In this document: one piece after another, positions 55,365-64,000 of the stretch
How the letters are laid out: the number at the start of each line of letters is the position of its first letter
Numbering within the stretch: position 1 is the stretch's first letter
Assembly (NCBI RefSeq): GCF_000502875.1
Contig: NZ_AYWX01000001.1
Coordinates: 1 to 64,000, forward strand
Source of the DNA: Mesorhizobium sp. L2C084A000
GTDB taxonomy: Bacteria > Pseudomonadota > Alphaproteobacteria > Rhizobiales > Rhizobiaceae
Length of the DNA stretch: 64,000 nt
Direction: 5' to 3'
The notes under the pieces: generated by a model
Told to the model about the DNA's origin: nothing
What the model saw: only the letters and a program-made list of their open reading frames with translations
Database searches by the model: none
Program-made: the position numbers and the translations under genes

Positions 55365-58300
55365 TCATTCTTGAATTGGGATACCAAATCGTTCACTGAG
55401 TTCACGGGCGTAGACGCTCGCCCGTTCAAGCGCGGCAGATCCAAGATCGTGGCTGCGGATTGTGTTGGCCTGTACCTGCCTGATCTCCTGTAGATGCCTG
55501 AGATCGAAATTTCCTATGGTTACGCTCGACTGATGCCGCCGGTGTGAATTGAGCGAACGCGGGGAAAAAGCGATCGAACCATTTTCGAGCAGACGCAAAT
55601 ATGTCACCCAATCCCCGGCGTTGCGCAACGACATGATCTCTTCGCTGTGTTTGGCCAGTGCATTCCTGAGCGCCTCCCTTCGAAACAAGACGCCACTGAC
55701 GTTCGGAATGGTGTTCTTAAGGTAAAGCGCCTCGGCGATTTCCTGGCGGCCGTCCACGACGTAGGGTTTCGTCCAGCGAGACCGGTCGATGTCCGACACA
55801 TAGTCGAGATAGTGTTCGGACAGAACCCGGCCGGCGCCGTCCATCTGGCGCGACTGGCAGTAGCTCATCACCACCTCCTCACGTTCGAAGGCGGGCAGAA
55901 GCTCGGCCAGAAAATCGGGATCGGCGAGGTCGTCGGCTTCGGCGATCCAGACATAATCGCCGCGCGCCATTTCGACCCCCCGCATCCATTGGCGGAATAC
56001 CGAGCCTGAATTCTGCGCATTGACGACCAGCCGGTATGGGATGTCGCAACCGGCCAGAAATTCCTCGATGACTTCTACGCTTTCATCGGTCGAAGCATCG
56101 TCAAGCACGATCAACTCGTAGGGCTTTATCGTCTGATCGACGATGGAGCCTAGACGTGCGCCCAGGTATGGGGCGTAGTTGTAGTTCGGCACGATGACCG
56201 ACACCCGCGGCAGCGGCCTTTCGGCGTAAATCAGCAGGTCATGTAGGTATTGGCTGAAGCTGAATTCCTGGCGGACAATATCCCGGCCAACGCTGGCGAG
56301 ACGCCGGGCTTCACTTGGATTGTCGAGCAGATTGCCAATGACCTCGGCCATCGCATCGGTGTCGAATGCCTGCACGAGGATTCCGCAATCCCGCTTCAGC
56401 AGATCCTGGAAGCCACCAGCGCCCTCAAAGGCAACGACCGGCACTGTGGCATCCAGCGCCTCAAGCACCACCGAAGGGAACGGATCTTCACGCGAGGTCA
56501 AGGCGTAGATATCAGCGGCGAAATAGTATTCCTGCGGATTTTCCACCAATCCGACAAAGACGAAGCGGCCCTCCAGTCCCGCTTCCTTCACACGCCGCAT
56601 TTGCTTGGCGTGAAAGACAGTATCGACATGACCGACCCAGACTGCAACCGCATCCGGCCTGGATGCCATCACCTTGAGGCAAGCATCAACGAAAAGATCG
56701 AGGCCCTTGCGATGGTCGGCATAGCCCGCGCACAGTATGATGCTTGCGTTGGTCGAAAGCCCTAATCTTGCGCGGACCGCCTCGCGGACCTGCTGGCGAT
56801 CATCGGCGAGATAGGGCGTACGCAGATAGAGTCCTTGCGGCCTGACTACCGACTGGCTGACCGGTTGGCCAACAAACTCTTCGAATCCGGCTTTGACGAT
56901 CTCGGCTGGGAAAACGACCGTGTCAGCGCTCTCAGCAATGGCTGCGGCTGCGTCAGCAAGACCGTAGGACGCCAATATTCCGGGCAGTTCGTGGACGAGG
57001 CAAACGGTGCGGAACCCCGCCTGCTTCAGCAGCGGGACGAGCTTTCCGGATACGGTGGTATTCACGACGGCGACCTCGGCACCGTTGTTTCTAATGGTGG
57101 CCAGGCGTTTCAACACATCGGCATCGCCTTGTTCAGGCAAGTCGATCCTGTGCACGGTCGCGGCGTGGGCGAAACGGCCGAGCAGCGGCCCGTCGCCCAG
57201 CACGATGAGATCGGGCTCAAAACCAAGCCGCTTAAATCCCTTGGCCACATTGAGAGCCAGCAATTGCGCCCCATGCGGGTGGGCGTCGTGGGAAACGATT
57301 GCAATCCTTGCCTTGGAGATCCCCTTCGCCGCCTCCAAAGCGTCGCGGGTCGCTTGCAGATAGGCGTGGCCGTTAACGCTATCGGGCTCCAGGTGAGCGC
57401 CTTCCGCCCACTCGTTCCAGGCATTGACGAAAACCAGCCGCTCGGATGGCTCGCTAATATGGGCCAAGGTGTCCTCAATAGCATTGTCCAGCCATCTGCG
57501 ATACAGCGCGGGGGTGTTGTTGATGAACACCGTGCCACCGCGCTTGCGGCGTGCGGTATTGTCCCAGCCCGGGCAAACCGAACGGAAGAGCTTGTATTTG
57601 CGGGATGAATAGGTTTCGCTGCGTTGTGGGAATACCGACCAGTCATAGACGGTCGTGGCAAAATCCTCATGCAGCGGCGTCACTGTATGCGTGACATTTG
57701 GCGGCGCGGAATTGTTTGGCGGAAATTCCACTGCGGCATCGAACCCGTAGCGGTGGGGAGGCACAGATTCGAAGGACTGGGTGTAGGCTAGGAAAATCTC
57801 GCCAACACCATTCTCCCGGCACCAGGTCCGCCAGCGCCGCGCTGTCTCACCCGCCGCCGGGAGCAGGCTTGGTCGGTAGACCAGCAACAGCGGCTTGCCA
57901 TCGATGCGGATGTAGCGAGGGTCACGGAGATAAGGCGCGACCTCGGCGATAAAGGCGAGGTCGTCCTGGGGGGAGTGATCCTGCGCGATGAGGATTTCCT
58001 GGTCCATCCCGTCCCAGCGACGCGACCAGTTCTCGTTGGCCCAGCAGACGCAGAACGGCATGTCGAGGCTCTTGTCCCCGAGCCAGTTCTCAAGCGGCTT
58101 TTCCAGAAGCCGCTTGCCGGCGAACCAATAAAAATAGAAGCAGAAACCTTCCACGCCATAGAGCTTTGCCAGCTCTATCTGGCGGCGCTGAACTGCAGTG
58201 TCGCGCAGATCATAATACCCGAGCGCATCCGGCACGTGCGGCTGGTGATGGCCGATAAATTGCGGCTCAGCGGGCCTCACATTGGTCCATTCGGTGAAGC

Positions 58301-59948
58301 CCTGCCCCCACCATTCATCGTTTTCGGGGATCGGGTGGAATTGCGGCAGGTAGAACGCGATGACGCGCACCGGCTTCTGGAGCAGTGGCGGCGCCTTGAG
58401 AACCGGCACATAGACGGGTTCGGGCGCAAAGATCGGACCGGAACTGACCAGCGCCCCGCGCAAGACCATCTCGTTGCTGCCCAAAGGCGTTTGGGGTGCC
58501 TCCATGCTTCTCCAGGCGCGGTAGGCATTTGTAACGCCAAACAGCGAAGGAAAGGTCGAAAACGCTGCTCTCTTCAATTTTCGCTTGAGGTCGATGGAGA
58601 GCGGCAGATTGTGCCAACAAGCGTAAGCGCCGCGAATTGCCAAGCGGCGGATCGTCATGCGAGCGGTGCCGATAGCGTGGACGCGGCTCCCAATCCCGCG
58701 CAGAGGCTTGGTCACTCGCCAGGATGTGCTGGCATAAACGGCATCGAGAACCTCATGCAACCGGATTTCCTCGGATCGCGCCTCGTCGCGATCCGCAAGC
58801 AGCGCACTCGTCGCCCTGTGCGCCATCGACAAATTTTGTTGCAGGAGCTCGATCTCCTTGTCTCTCGCAATGATCTGTGTCCGCCCTTGAGCAATCTCGT
58901 CGTCTCTTGCGCTGACTTGTGTCCTTGCGCTTGAGATCTCGTCTTTGTAGGTCCGGATTTGTTCTCGCATTTCAGCCATCTCGCTGGAGAAAGCCTCGAT
59001 ACGCGCCCCATGATGCCCCACCAATTTCCGGTTGGTTTCGATCTCCTCCTCCATCGTTGTTGACTTCAACGACCATGGATTTCCGGTTTGATCGATCGCC
59101 TTGCTCTTCGTCTCGTCGAGAAGAACCACGCTCCCGTCGGCGAGCGCGACCCGCCCGTGCACGTTGCGCGCGCCCAGGACGTTTTCCGGAATTGGCAGCT
59201 TCGTTACAATGCAAAGCGAGTTCAAGAACTCGACGGAATGAACCGATGCGAGAGAAGCTTCATCAAATGCGACTTGGTGCCTGTCGGCGAAAATCGCCAA
59301 GGCATCGACCCGACGGCGATCCAGCCCCCAATGCTCATGGTTGACCACATCAAGCAGACGCTTGAAAAACGACATCGAGGAAAGCGGATCGTAGAGACCG
59401 CCCTCGAACTCCTGCCAGTAACTGCAATGCAAATCCTCGGCGAGGTACATGCCCCCTTCGGAAAGATGGGGGAAATATCGTGCGAACGAGCGTATTATAT
59501 CCGAGGATAGGTGCGATCCGTCATCAATTATAATATCATACTTTTCCGACATCGAGATGATGTCGCGCTCTGTTTCATCAGTATTGGCGTCACCTACGGA
59601 GATCTTTATCTTCCGGCTGTCGAAAACGAGATTCCCGCAAGCCAGATTGACGTCACAACCAACGATTATTTCAGCATTGGGGAAATATTTCTGCCATATC
59701 TCCAGGGATCCGCCATTCTGAACTCCGATTTCCAGGATTCGAACCGGCCTGTCTCGATACTCTGAAAAAATATGGTCGTAGGTGCTGAGATAGATCGACC
59801 ATTTATCCGACACTTTGCCGCGATGCGCGTCGTACAGGTCACGAAGTGAAAGAGCCTGCTTTGCAGGCCTTGCCGTTTTGGCTTTGGCGCGTGCCTTGCC
59901 GGCAGGCATCGCATCGCGCGTGTTTTCCGCTGAAGGGTGCTTGTTCAT
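55365..59948 (-). CDS. 1527-residue multidomain MTase-coil-GH99-GT4-GT2 protein
   Basis: A very large cytoplasmic protein with five recognisable parts. Residues about 35-260 form a class I methyltransferase of the CmcI/rhamnosyl-O-methyltransferase kind (RILEIGVQNGGSLEIW, then IIIDDGSHLSSDI). About 295-400 is a coiled coil with a 14-residue repeat (GRTQIIARDKEI preceded by ARTQVSARDDEI). About 527-870 is a GH99/WbsX-like domain (VIAFYLPQFHPIPENDEWWG, ending FVNAWNEWAEGAHLEPD). About 880-1235 is a GT-B family 4 transferase (GYADHRKGLDLFV, SREDPFPSVVLEALD). About 1245-1500 is a GT-A family 2 transferase (VSVIVPNYNYAPYL, EADDLADPDF). It is translationally coupled to rmlD by a 4-bp overlap, so dTDP-rhamnose is a plausible donor. 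No frameshift is seen. Confidence 0.88.
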   Translation of the reverse strand: MNKHPSAENTRDAMPAGKARAKAKTARPAKQALSLRDLYDAHRGKVSDKWSIYLSTYDHIFSEYRDRPVRILEIGVQNGGSLEIWQKYFPNAEIIVGCDVNLACGNLVFDSRKIKISVGDANTDETERDIISMSEKYDIIIDDGSHLSSDIIRSFARYFPHLSEGGMYLAEDLHCSYWQEFEGGLYDPLSSMSFFKRLLDVVNHEHWGLDRRRVDALAIFADRHQVAFDEASLASVHSVEFLNSLCIVTKLPIPENVLGARNVHGRVALADGSVVLLDETKSKAIDQTGNPWSLKSTTMEEEIETNRKLVGHHGARIEAFSSEMAEMREQIRTYKDEISSARTQVSARDDEIAQGRTQIIARDKEIELLQQNLSMAHRATSALLADRDEARSEEIRLHEVLDAVYASTSWRVTKPLRGIGSRVHAIGTARMTIRRLAIRGAYACWHNLPLSIDLKRKLKRAAFSTFPSLFGVTNAYRAWRSMEAPQTPLGSNEMVLRGALVSSGPIFAPEPVYVPVLKAPPLLQKPVRVIAFYLPQFHPIPENDEWWGQGFTEWTNVRPAEPQFIGHHQPHVPDALGYYDLRDTAVQRRQIELAKLYGVEGFCFYFYWFAGKRLLEKPLENWLGDKSLDMPFCVCWANENWSRRWDGMDQEILIAQDHSPQDDLAFIAEVAPYLRDPRYIRIDGKPLLLVYRPSLLPAAGETARRWRTWCRENGVGEIFLAYTQSFESVPPHRYGFDAAVEFPPNNSAPPNVTHTVTPLHEDFATTVYDWSVFPQRSETYSSRKYKLFRSVCPGWDNTARRKRGGTVFINNTPALYRRWLDNAIEDTLAHISEPSERLVFVNAWNEWAEGAHLEPDSVNGHAYLQATRDALEAAKGISKARIAIVSHDAHPHGAQLLALNVAKGFKRLGFEPDLIVLGDGPLLGRFAHAATVHRIDLPEQGDADVLKRLATIRNNGAEVAVVNTTVSGKLVPLLKQAGFRTVCLVHELPGILASYGLADAAAAIAESADTVVFPAEIVKAGFEEFVGQPVSQSVVRPQGLYLRTPYLADDRQQVREAVRARLGLSTNASIILCAGYADHRKGLDLFVDACLKVMASRPDAVAVWVGHVDTVFHAKQMRRVKEAGLEGRFVFVGLVENPQEYYFAADIYALTSREDPFPSVVLEALDATVPVVAFEGAGGFQDLLKRDCGILVQAFDTDAMAEVIGNLLDNPSEARRLASVGRDIVRQEFSFSQYLHDLLIYAERPLPRVSVIVPNYNYAPYLGARLGSIVDQTIKPYELIVLDDASTDESVEVIEEFLAGCDIPYRLVVNAQNSGSVFRQWMRGVEMARGDYVWIAEADDLADPDFLAELLPAFEREEVVMSYCQSRQMDGAGRVLSEHYLDYVSDIDRSRWTKPYVVDGRQEIAEALYLKNTIPNVSGVLFRREALRNALAKHSEEIMSLRNAGDWVTYLRLLENGSIAFSPRSLNSHRRHQSSVTIGNFDLRHLQEIRQVQANTIRSHDLGSAALERASVYARELSERFGIPIQE

Positions 59949-60847
59949 GCCGTCAATGCCTGTTTCGTCTCACCGGCTAGGAGCCGGTGCACCACCGCCC
60001 CCGTCGATTGACGCCAGTCCGGCGCCCTCCACCCGAACACGTCGGCGAATTTCGCGCTCGACAGCCGGGAATTGGCGGGGCGGCGCGCCTTGGTCGGATA
60101 ATCCATCGTAGCAATGTCCCGTACCCGCGCCCAAGGACCACCCAACACGCGGCTTGTGTCCAGGATATGGCGGGCAAAGCCGCTCCAGTTGGCCTCGCCG
60201 GTTCCGGTCAGATGATAGATGCCGGATGTGGCGGCGCCGTCGTGCAGCTGTGCCGCCGCATGCAGGATCGCGTCGGCGATATCAAGTGCCGATGTCGGAT
60301 TTCCCCACTGATCGGCCACCACCGCGATCTCGTCGCGGTCGGCGGCCAGCCGCAGCATGGTTTTCACGAAATTCTTGCCGAACGGACTGTAGACCCATGC
60401 CGTGCGCAGGATCAGATGGCGCGGATTGGCTGATGCAACCGCCTGTTCGCCGGCAAGCTTGGAGGCGCCATAGACGCTGGCTGGTGCGGTCGCGTCGGTC
60501 TCGACATAGGCGGCGTCCTTGGTGCCGTCGAAGACATAGTCAGTCGATAGATGGATGACGGGAACGCCAAGCAGCGCCGCCGCTTGCGCCACCTTGCCGG
60601 CGCCGACGGCGTTCACCGCGAATGCCAGATCGGGCTCGTCCTCGGCCTGATCCACCGCCGTGTAGGCGGCAGCCGACACGACGATACCCGGCTTCGCGGC
60701 CGCGATGGCTTCGATCACCGTGTCAGGTCTTGCAAGGTCGAGTTGCGGACGGCCAATGGCTATGACCTCAACGCCGTCGGCCGCCTGGCCGGCCTCCGCA
60801 AGGCTCGCCGCGACCTGTCCGTCGCGTCCGGTGACAACCAGCCTCAC
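59945..60847 (-). CDS. rmlD: dTDP-4-dehydrorhamnose reductase
   Basis: 300 residues. SDR dinucleotide motif [16 protein letters not shown] (about 4-19); catalytic region [13 protein letters not shown] and [12 protein letters not shown] (Tyr and Lys at about 126-130). It reduces dTDP-4-keto-L-rhamnose to dTDP-L-rhamnose with NAD(P)H. Fourth gene of the rmlACBD cluster; it overlaps rmlB by 4 bp and the giant glycosyltransferase gene by 4 bp. Length is typical and no residues are missing. Confidence 0.95.
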   Translation of the reverse strand: MRLVVTGRDGQVAASLAEAGQAADGVEVIAIGRPQLDLARPDTVIEAIAAAKPGIVVSAAAYTAVDQAEDEPDLAFAVNAVGAGKVAQAAALLGVPVIHLSTDYVFDGTKDAAYVETDATAPASVYGASKLAGEQAVASANPRHLILRTAWVYSPFGKNFVKTMLRLAADRDEIAVVADQWGNPTSALDIADAILHAAAQLHDGAATSGIYHLTGTGEANWSGFARHILDTSRVLGGPWARVRDIATMDYPTKARRPANSRLSSAKFADVFGWRAPDWRQSTGAVVHRLLAGETKQALTA

Positions 60848-61914
60848 GCCGCCCCCTTGCGTGCTTCGCCCAGCCGTTCACCGGCATAGCGCTGCTCGCG
60901 GATCGGTCCCCACCACCATGTGTTGTCGAGAAACCAGTCGACGGTCTTGGCGAGGCCGCTGTCGAAATTCTCATTGGGCGCCCAGCCCAGGTCCCGGCCT
61001 ATCTTCGAGGCGTCGATGGCATAGCGGCGATCGTGACCGGGGCGGTCGGTGACGAAGGAAATCAGGTCGCGATAGCTCTTGCCCCCTGCCCGCGGCCGCC
61101 TGCTGTCGAGCAGATCGCAGATCGTCTCGACGACGCCAAGGTTCGTCCGCTCGGAATTGCCGCCGACATTGTAGCTTTCGCCGGGCAGTCCCCTGGTCGC
61201 GACAAGTTCCAGCGCGCGTGCGTGATCCTCGACGAACAGCCAGTCGCGCACATTGGCGCCGGCGCCATAGACCGGCAGCGGCTTTTCATCGAGCGCATTG
61301 AGGATGACCAGCGGGATCAGCTTTTCGGGAAAGTGATAGGGTCCGTAATTGTTCGAGCAATTGGAAAGCACGACCGGCAGGCCATAGGTTTCGTGCCAGG
61401 CCCGCACCAGATGGTCCGAGGCCGCTTTCGAGGCGGAATAGGGCGAGGATGGGGCGTAGGGCGTTTCCTCGACGAACATGCCGCCATCGAAGGGAAGATC
61501 GCCGAACACCTCATCAGTCGAGACATGATGGAAGCGGAAATGGCTCTTCCTGTCTTCGGGCAGGCCGCGCCAGTATTCCAGCGCGGCATTGAGCATCTTG
61601 TAGGTGCCGACGATGTTGGTTTCGATGAAGGTGCCCGGCCCATCGATCGAGCGGTCGACATGGCTCTCGGCGGCAAGGTTCATGACGATGTCGATATCGT
61701 CGCGCCGGAGGATGTCGAGCACCGCCTTTTCGTCGCAGATATCGGCCTGCGCGAAGCGATAATTGTGTGCGTTCTCGATCGGCCGCAGCGAGGCCAGGTT
61801 TCCCGCATAGGTAAGCTTGTCGAGATTGGTCACCCGATAGGCCGGGTTGGCGCATAGATGCCGGCACACCGCGGAACCGATAAAGCCAGCACCGCCCGTC
61901 ACCAGAAAATTCAT
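60844..61914 (-). CDS. rmlB: dTDP-glucose 4,6-dehydratase
   Basis: 356 residues. It has [16 protein letters not shown] (about 5-20), [15 protein letters not shown] with the active-site Asp/Glu pair, and [14 protein letters not shown] with the catalytic Tyr/Lys. [11 protein letters not shown] is typical of RmlB. It converts dTDP-glucose to dTDP-4-keto-6-deoxyglucose using bound NAD. It overlaps rmlD by 4 bp and is 22 bp downstream of rmlC. Confidence 0.96.
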   Translation of the reverse strand: MNFLVTGGAGFIGSAVCRHLCANPAYRVTNLDKLTYAGNLASLRPIENAHNYRFAQADICDEKAVLDILRRDDIDIVMNLAAESHVDRSIDGPGTFIETNIVGTYKMLNAALEYWRGLPEDRKSHFRFHHVSTDEVFGDLPFDGGMFVEETPYAPSSPYSASKAASDHLVRAWHETYGLPVVLSNCSNNYGPYHFPEKLIPLVILNALDEKPLPVYGAGANVRDWLFVEDHARALELVATRGLPGESYNVGGNSERTNLGVVETICDLLDSRRPRAGGKSYRDLISFVTDRPGHDRRYAIDASKIGRDLGWAPNENFDSGLAKTVDWFLDNTWWWGPIREQRYAGERLGEARKGAA

Positions 61915-61936
61915 GCCGCTGTCCTCACGTAACCCA

Positions 61937-62488
61937 TCAGGCGAACACCTCGGCGGCAGCCAGTAGCGGCGCCTTGAGGTCCTTGTCCGAGAGTTGGAAC
62001 CCGCCGGTCAATGACGGCCATTCGATGCCGATGTCGGGATCGTCGAAACGGATCGACCGATCATGCGCCTGCGAATAGGTGTCGGTCACCTTATACAGGA
62101 CCTCGGTGTCAGGCACGAGCGTCACGAAGCCGTGCGCGAAGCCTTTCGGCACCAGAATCTGGTTGCCCTTTTCGGCCGACACTTCGAGAGCGACCCATTT
62201 TCCGAATGTTTTCGAACCGCGGCGAATGTCGACGGCCACATCGAGAATGCTGCCCCGGATGACGCGCAGCAGCTTGTCCTGCGCGCGCGGCGCAAGCTGA
62301 TAATGAAGCCCTCGCAAGACGCCCGCCGCGGCGGAATAGGAATGATTGTCCTGCACGAAAGCCAGGTCTATGCCGGCCTGCGAAAAGCGCTCGGCATTGT
62401 AGGTTTCCACGAAGAAGCCGCGCGCGTCGCCATGTCGCTTCGGCACGATTTCCAGCACGCCATCGATGCCAAGGGGCCTGACCTCCAA
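61937..62488 (-). CDS. rmlC: dTDP-4-dehydrorhamnose 3,5-epimerase
   Basis: 183 residues, a cupin-fold epimerase. Typical motifs: [18 protein letters not shown] (about 18-35), [20 protein letters not shown] with the catalytic His in the next HYQL, and [14 protein letters not shown]. It epimerises C3 and C5 of the 4-keto intermediate. It follows rmlA by 3 bp. The start is an ATG at 62488. All active-site residues seem present. Confidence 0.95.
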   Translation of the reverse strand: MEVRPLGIDGVLEIVPKRHGDARGFFVETYNAERFSQAGIDLAFVQDNHSYSAAAGVLRGLHYQLAPRAQDKLLRVIRGSILDVAVDIRRGSKTFGKWVALEVSAEKGNQILVPKGFAHGFVTLVPDTEVLYKVTDTYSQAHDRSIRFDDPDIGIEWPSLTGGFQLSDKDLKAPLLAAAEVFA

Positions 62489-62491
62489 CGC

Positions 62492-63373
62492 CTAGCCCTC
62501 CGACAGGTCGACGACACGCCGGCGCAGATAGGCGGCATATTCATTCTTGCCCAGGTGGTCGGCGCGACGCAGAACCTGGTCCACTGTCAGCCAACCCTGT
62601 TCAAAGGCGATCTCTTCGGGACAGGCGACCTTGATGCCCTGGCGGTGCTCGATGGTGCGCACGAATGACGAGGCCTCATGCAGGCTGTCATGCGTGCCGG
62701 TGTCGAGCCAGGCAAAGCCGCGCCCCAACCGATGCACATGCAACTGGCCGCGCTCGAGGTAGACGTTGTTGACCGCCGTGATCTCGAGCTCGCCGCGCGC
62801 CGAGGGACGGATGGCAGGGGCGATGTCGACGACGTCGTTGTCATAAAAGTAGAGACCGGTGACCGCCCAGTTGGATTTCGGCACCTGCGGCTTTTCCTCG
62901 ATCGTCAGCGCCGTTCCCGTGGCCTTGTCGAAGGAAACCACGCCATAACGCTGGGGATCCTCGACATGATAGGCGAACACCGAAGCGCCCTTTTCGCGCG
63001 AGGCAGCGTCGCGGCAAAGCTGCGACAGCCCATCGCCGAAATAGATGTTGTCGCCGAGGATCATCGACACGTTGTCCTTGCCGATGAAATTGCGGCCGAT
63101 GATGAAGGCCTCCGCCAGCCCGTTGGGCTGCGGTTGCTCGGCATAGGACAGGTCGAGGCCGAACTCCGATCCATCGCCAAGCAGATCGCGAAAAATCGGC
63201 AGGTCACGCGGCGTCGAAATGATCAGAATTTCACGGATACCCGCGAGCATCAGAACGCTCAGCGGATAATAGATCATCGGCTTGTCGTATATCGGCAGAA
63301 TTTGCTTAGAGACTGCTAATGTTAGTGGATAAAGACGCGTTCCACTGCCTCCAGCAAGGATAATTCCTTTCAA
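62492..63373 (-). CDS. rmlA: Glucose-1-phosphate thymidylyltransferase
   Basis: 293 residues. The nucleotidyltransferase motif is [20 protein letters not shown] (about 3-22), then [20 protein letters not shown], with the product-binding [12 protein letters not shown] at about 106-117 and [20 protein letters not shown] near 158-177. It makes dTDP-glucose from dTTP and glucose-1-P, the first step to dTDP-rhamnose, and so depends on Pgm (gene at 23295). First gene of rmlACBD; the 144 bp upstream up to the partial ligase gene should contain the promoter or be transcribed through. Confidence 0.96.
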   Translation of the reverse strand: MKGIILAGGSGTRLYPLTLAVSKQILPIYDKPMIYYPLSVLMLAGIREILIISTPRDLPIFRDLLGDGSEFGLDLSYAEQPQPNGLAEAFIIGRNFIGKDNVSMILGDNIYFGDGLSQLCRDAASREKGASVFAYHVEDPQRYGVVSFDKATGTALTIEEKPQVPKSNWAVTGLYFYDNDVVDIAPAIRPSARGELEITAVNNVYLERGQLHVHRLGRGFAWLDTGTHDSLHEASSFVRTIEHRQGIKVACPEEIAFEQGWLTVDQVLRRADHLGKNEYAAYLRRRVVDLSEG

Positions 63374-63517
63374 GAAGCTCTCCTTGACATGCCTGAACCC
63401 CCCGGCCCCAGCCGCCCGTGCTTAGGTTCCATGCAATGGCTTGTCAATCTCGGCGTTCGGCAAACGACCGGGTCACGGTCCAGCGCCAATCCATGGCCAA
63501 TTCCAGGCGACGCATTG

Positions 63518-64000
63518 CTATCGTCTTGCCAAGGCCGGCCTGACGGGAACAAGCAGATTGTCATCATGGGCCTCGGTCGACTCGCCTCTCTGGCTTAACC
63601 GCCCAGCGAATCCCTTGTGAAAGATGATGCCATTCATATAGGCGAAAGTCATCGCAAGCGCCGCCGTTCGCATGGGATAATCGACCAGGGAATGAACGAG
63701 CAGAAACGATACTGAGAGAAATGCCATTTTCTGCAGCGGATCTCGCCGTGCCGCAAGGGAAAACGCAAAAAGCAATACCGAGTAGGCCGCGACCAGAAAG
63801 ACAACAGGCGCGCCACCTTCAAGTGCCAACTCCAGATAATCATTGTGGGCGTGATTGACGTAGGGCTTGAAGATCATCTCTCCCTTTTCGTAAATCTGGT
63901 AGACTTTCGGAAAACTCCCAAAGCCGACGCCCGTCGCCCAGTTCTCTTCAATTCCCGCGATCGTCGTGCGAGCAAATTCGGCCCGTCCAAAGGCCGGATC
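63518..64000 (-). CDS. O-antigen ligase/polymerase family protein, 5' end cut
   Basis: The 3'-terminal 160 residues of a membrane protein whose start lies beyond the right edge. The readable part begins DPAFGRAEFARTTIAGIEEN, continues GVGFGSFPKVYQIYEKGEMI and then NHAHNDYLELALEGGAP, the Wzy_C signature with conserved His, followed by three membrane helices and a charged tail of about 30 residues. This is the second ligase/polymerase-type gene of the region and differs clearly from that at 44003. It could polymerise a separate polysaccharide or be a second ligase. It is on the same strand as rmlA and 144 bp upstream of it. Confidence 0.85.
   Translation of the reverse strand, partial: DPAFGRAEFARTTIAGIEENWATGVGFGSFPKVYQIYEKGEMIFKPYVNHAHNDYLELALEGGAPVVFLVAAYSVLLFAFSLAARRDPLQKMAFLSVSFLLVHSLVDYPMRTAALAMTFAYMNGIIFHKGFAGRLSQRGESTEAHDDNLLVPVRPALARR

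Overview
The window looks like chromosome of a Mesorhizobium-type alphaproteobacterium (order Hyphomicrobiales). The evidence is GC-rich coding with many antisense shadow reading frames, a glycogen cluster in the rhizobial order glgP-glgB-glgC-glgA-pgm-glgX, a fructose-type frcBCA/ROK/kinase locus, a fused CysNC, EcfG-like promoter motifs and a rhizobial O-antigen region. The genus is inferred from gene content and gene order only; no search was run.

Region 1 (1 to about 9035) is the right end of an integrated mobile element. A tyrosine recombinase gene (7609-8946) is preceded by a long-overlapping small excisionase-like gene and ends about 40 bp before a 3' fragment of tRNA-Pro(CGG), the probable attachment site. 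The element also carries a primase/SF3-helicase gene, two small helix-turn-helix proteins, a DUF6471-like protein with a divergent small operon, and a degenerate Excalibur-domain fragment. This set (integrase, xis-like genes, primase-helicase, tRNA att) resembles a phage satellite or a replication-competent integrative element. Its left end is outside the window.

Region 2 (9036-11352) holds small stress or envelope genes: a 24-residue membrane peptide, a His-rich secreted protein, a glycine-rich membrane protein and a lipoprotein. Two divergent EcfG-like promoter motifs lie between the first two.

Region 3 (11386-19398) holds an oligopeptide ABC transporter operon oppA-oppB-oppC-oppDF on the minus strand and a divergent TadE/TadG-like pair.

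Region 4 (19412-32477) is the glycogen cluster on the minus strand: phosphorylase, branching enzyme, ADP-glucose pyrophosphorylase, synthase, phosphoglucomutase, debranching enzyme and a GH13 glucosidase, so synthesis and breakdown genes are co-oriented. A 159-bp palindromic repeat lies between pgm and glgX.

Region 5 (32620-38463) is a fructose-type ABC importer (frcB, frcC, frcA), divergent from a ROK regulator, an RbsD/FucU-family protein and a PfkB kinase. A strong palindrome lies in the divergent promoter region.

Region 6 (38712-43514) holds a sugar aminotransferase gene and the sulfate-activation genes cysD-cysNC-cysQ.

Region 7 (44003-64000) is an O-antigen/surface polysaccharide locus. 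It contains an O-antigen ligase, a probable QuiNAc module (4,6-dehydratase, 4-reductase-like SDR, initiating sugar-phosphate transferase), a GT2, a Wzm/Wzt ABC exporter, an acyltransferase, a Zn-ribbon methyltransferase, a pyruvyltransferase-family protein, a 1527-residue five-part protein (methyltransferase, coiled coil, GH99/WbsX-like, GT4, GT2), rmlACBD for dTDP-L-rhamnose, and the 3' part of a second ligase/polymerase gene cut by the window end. Together these supply activated sugars, start, extend and modify a chain on the inner membrane, export it and ligate it to lipid A-core.
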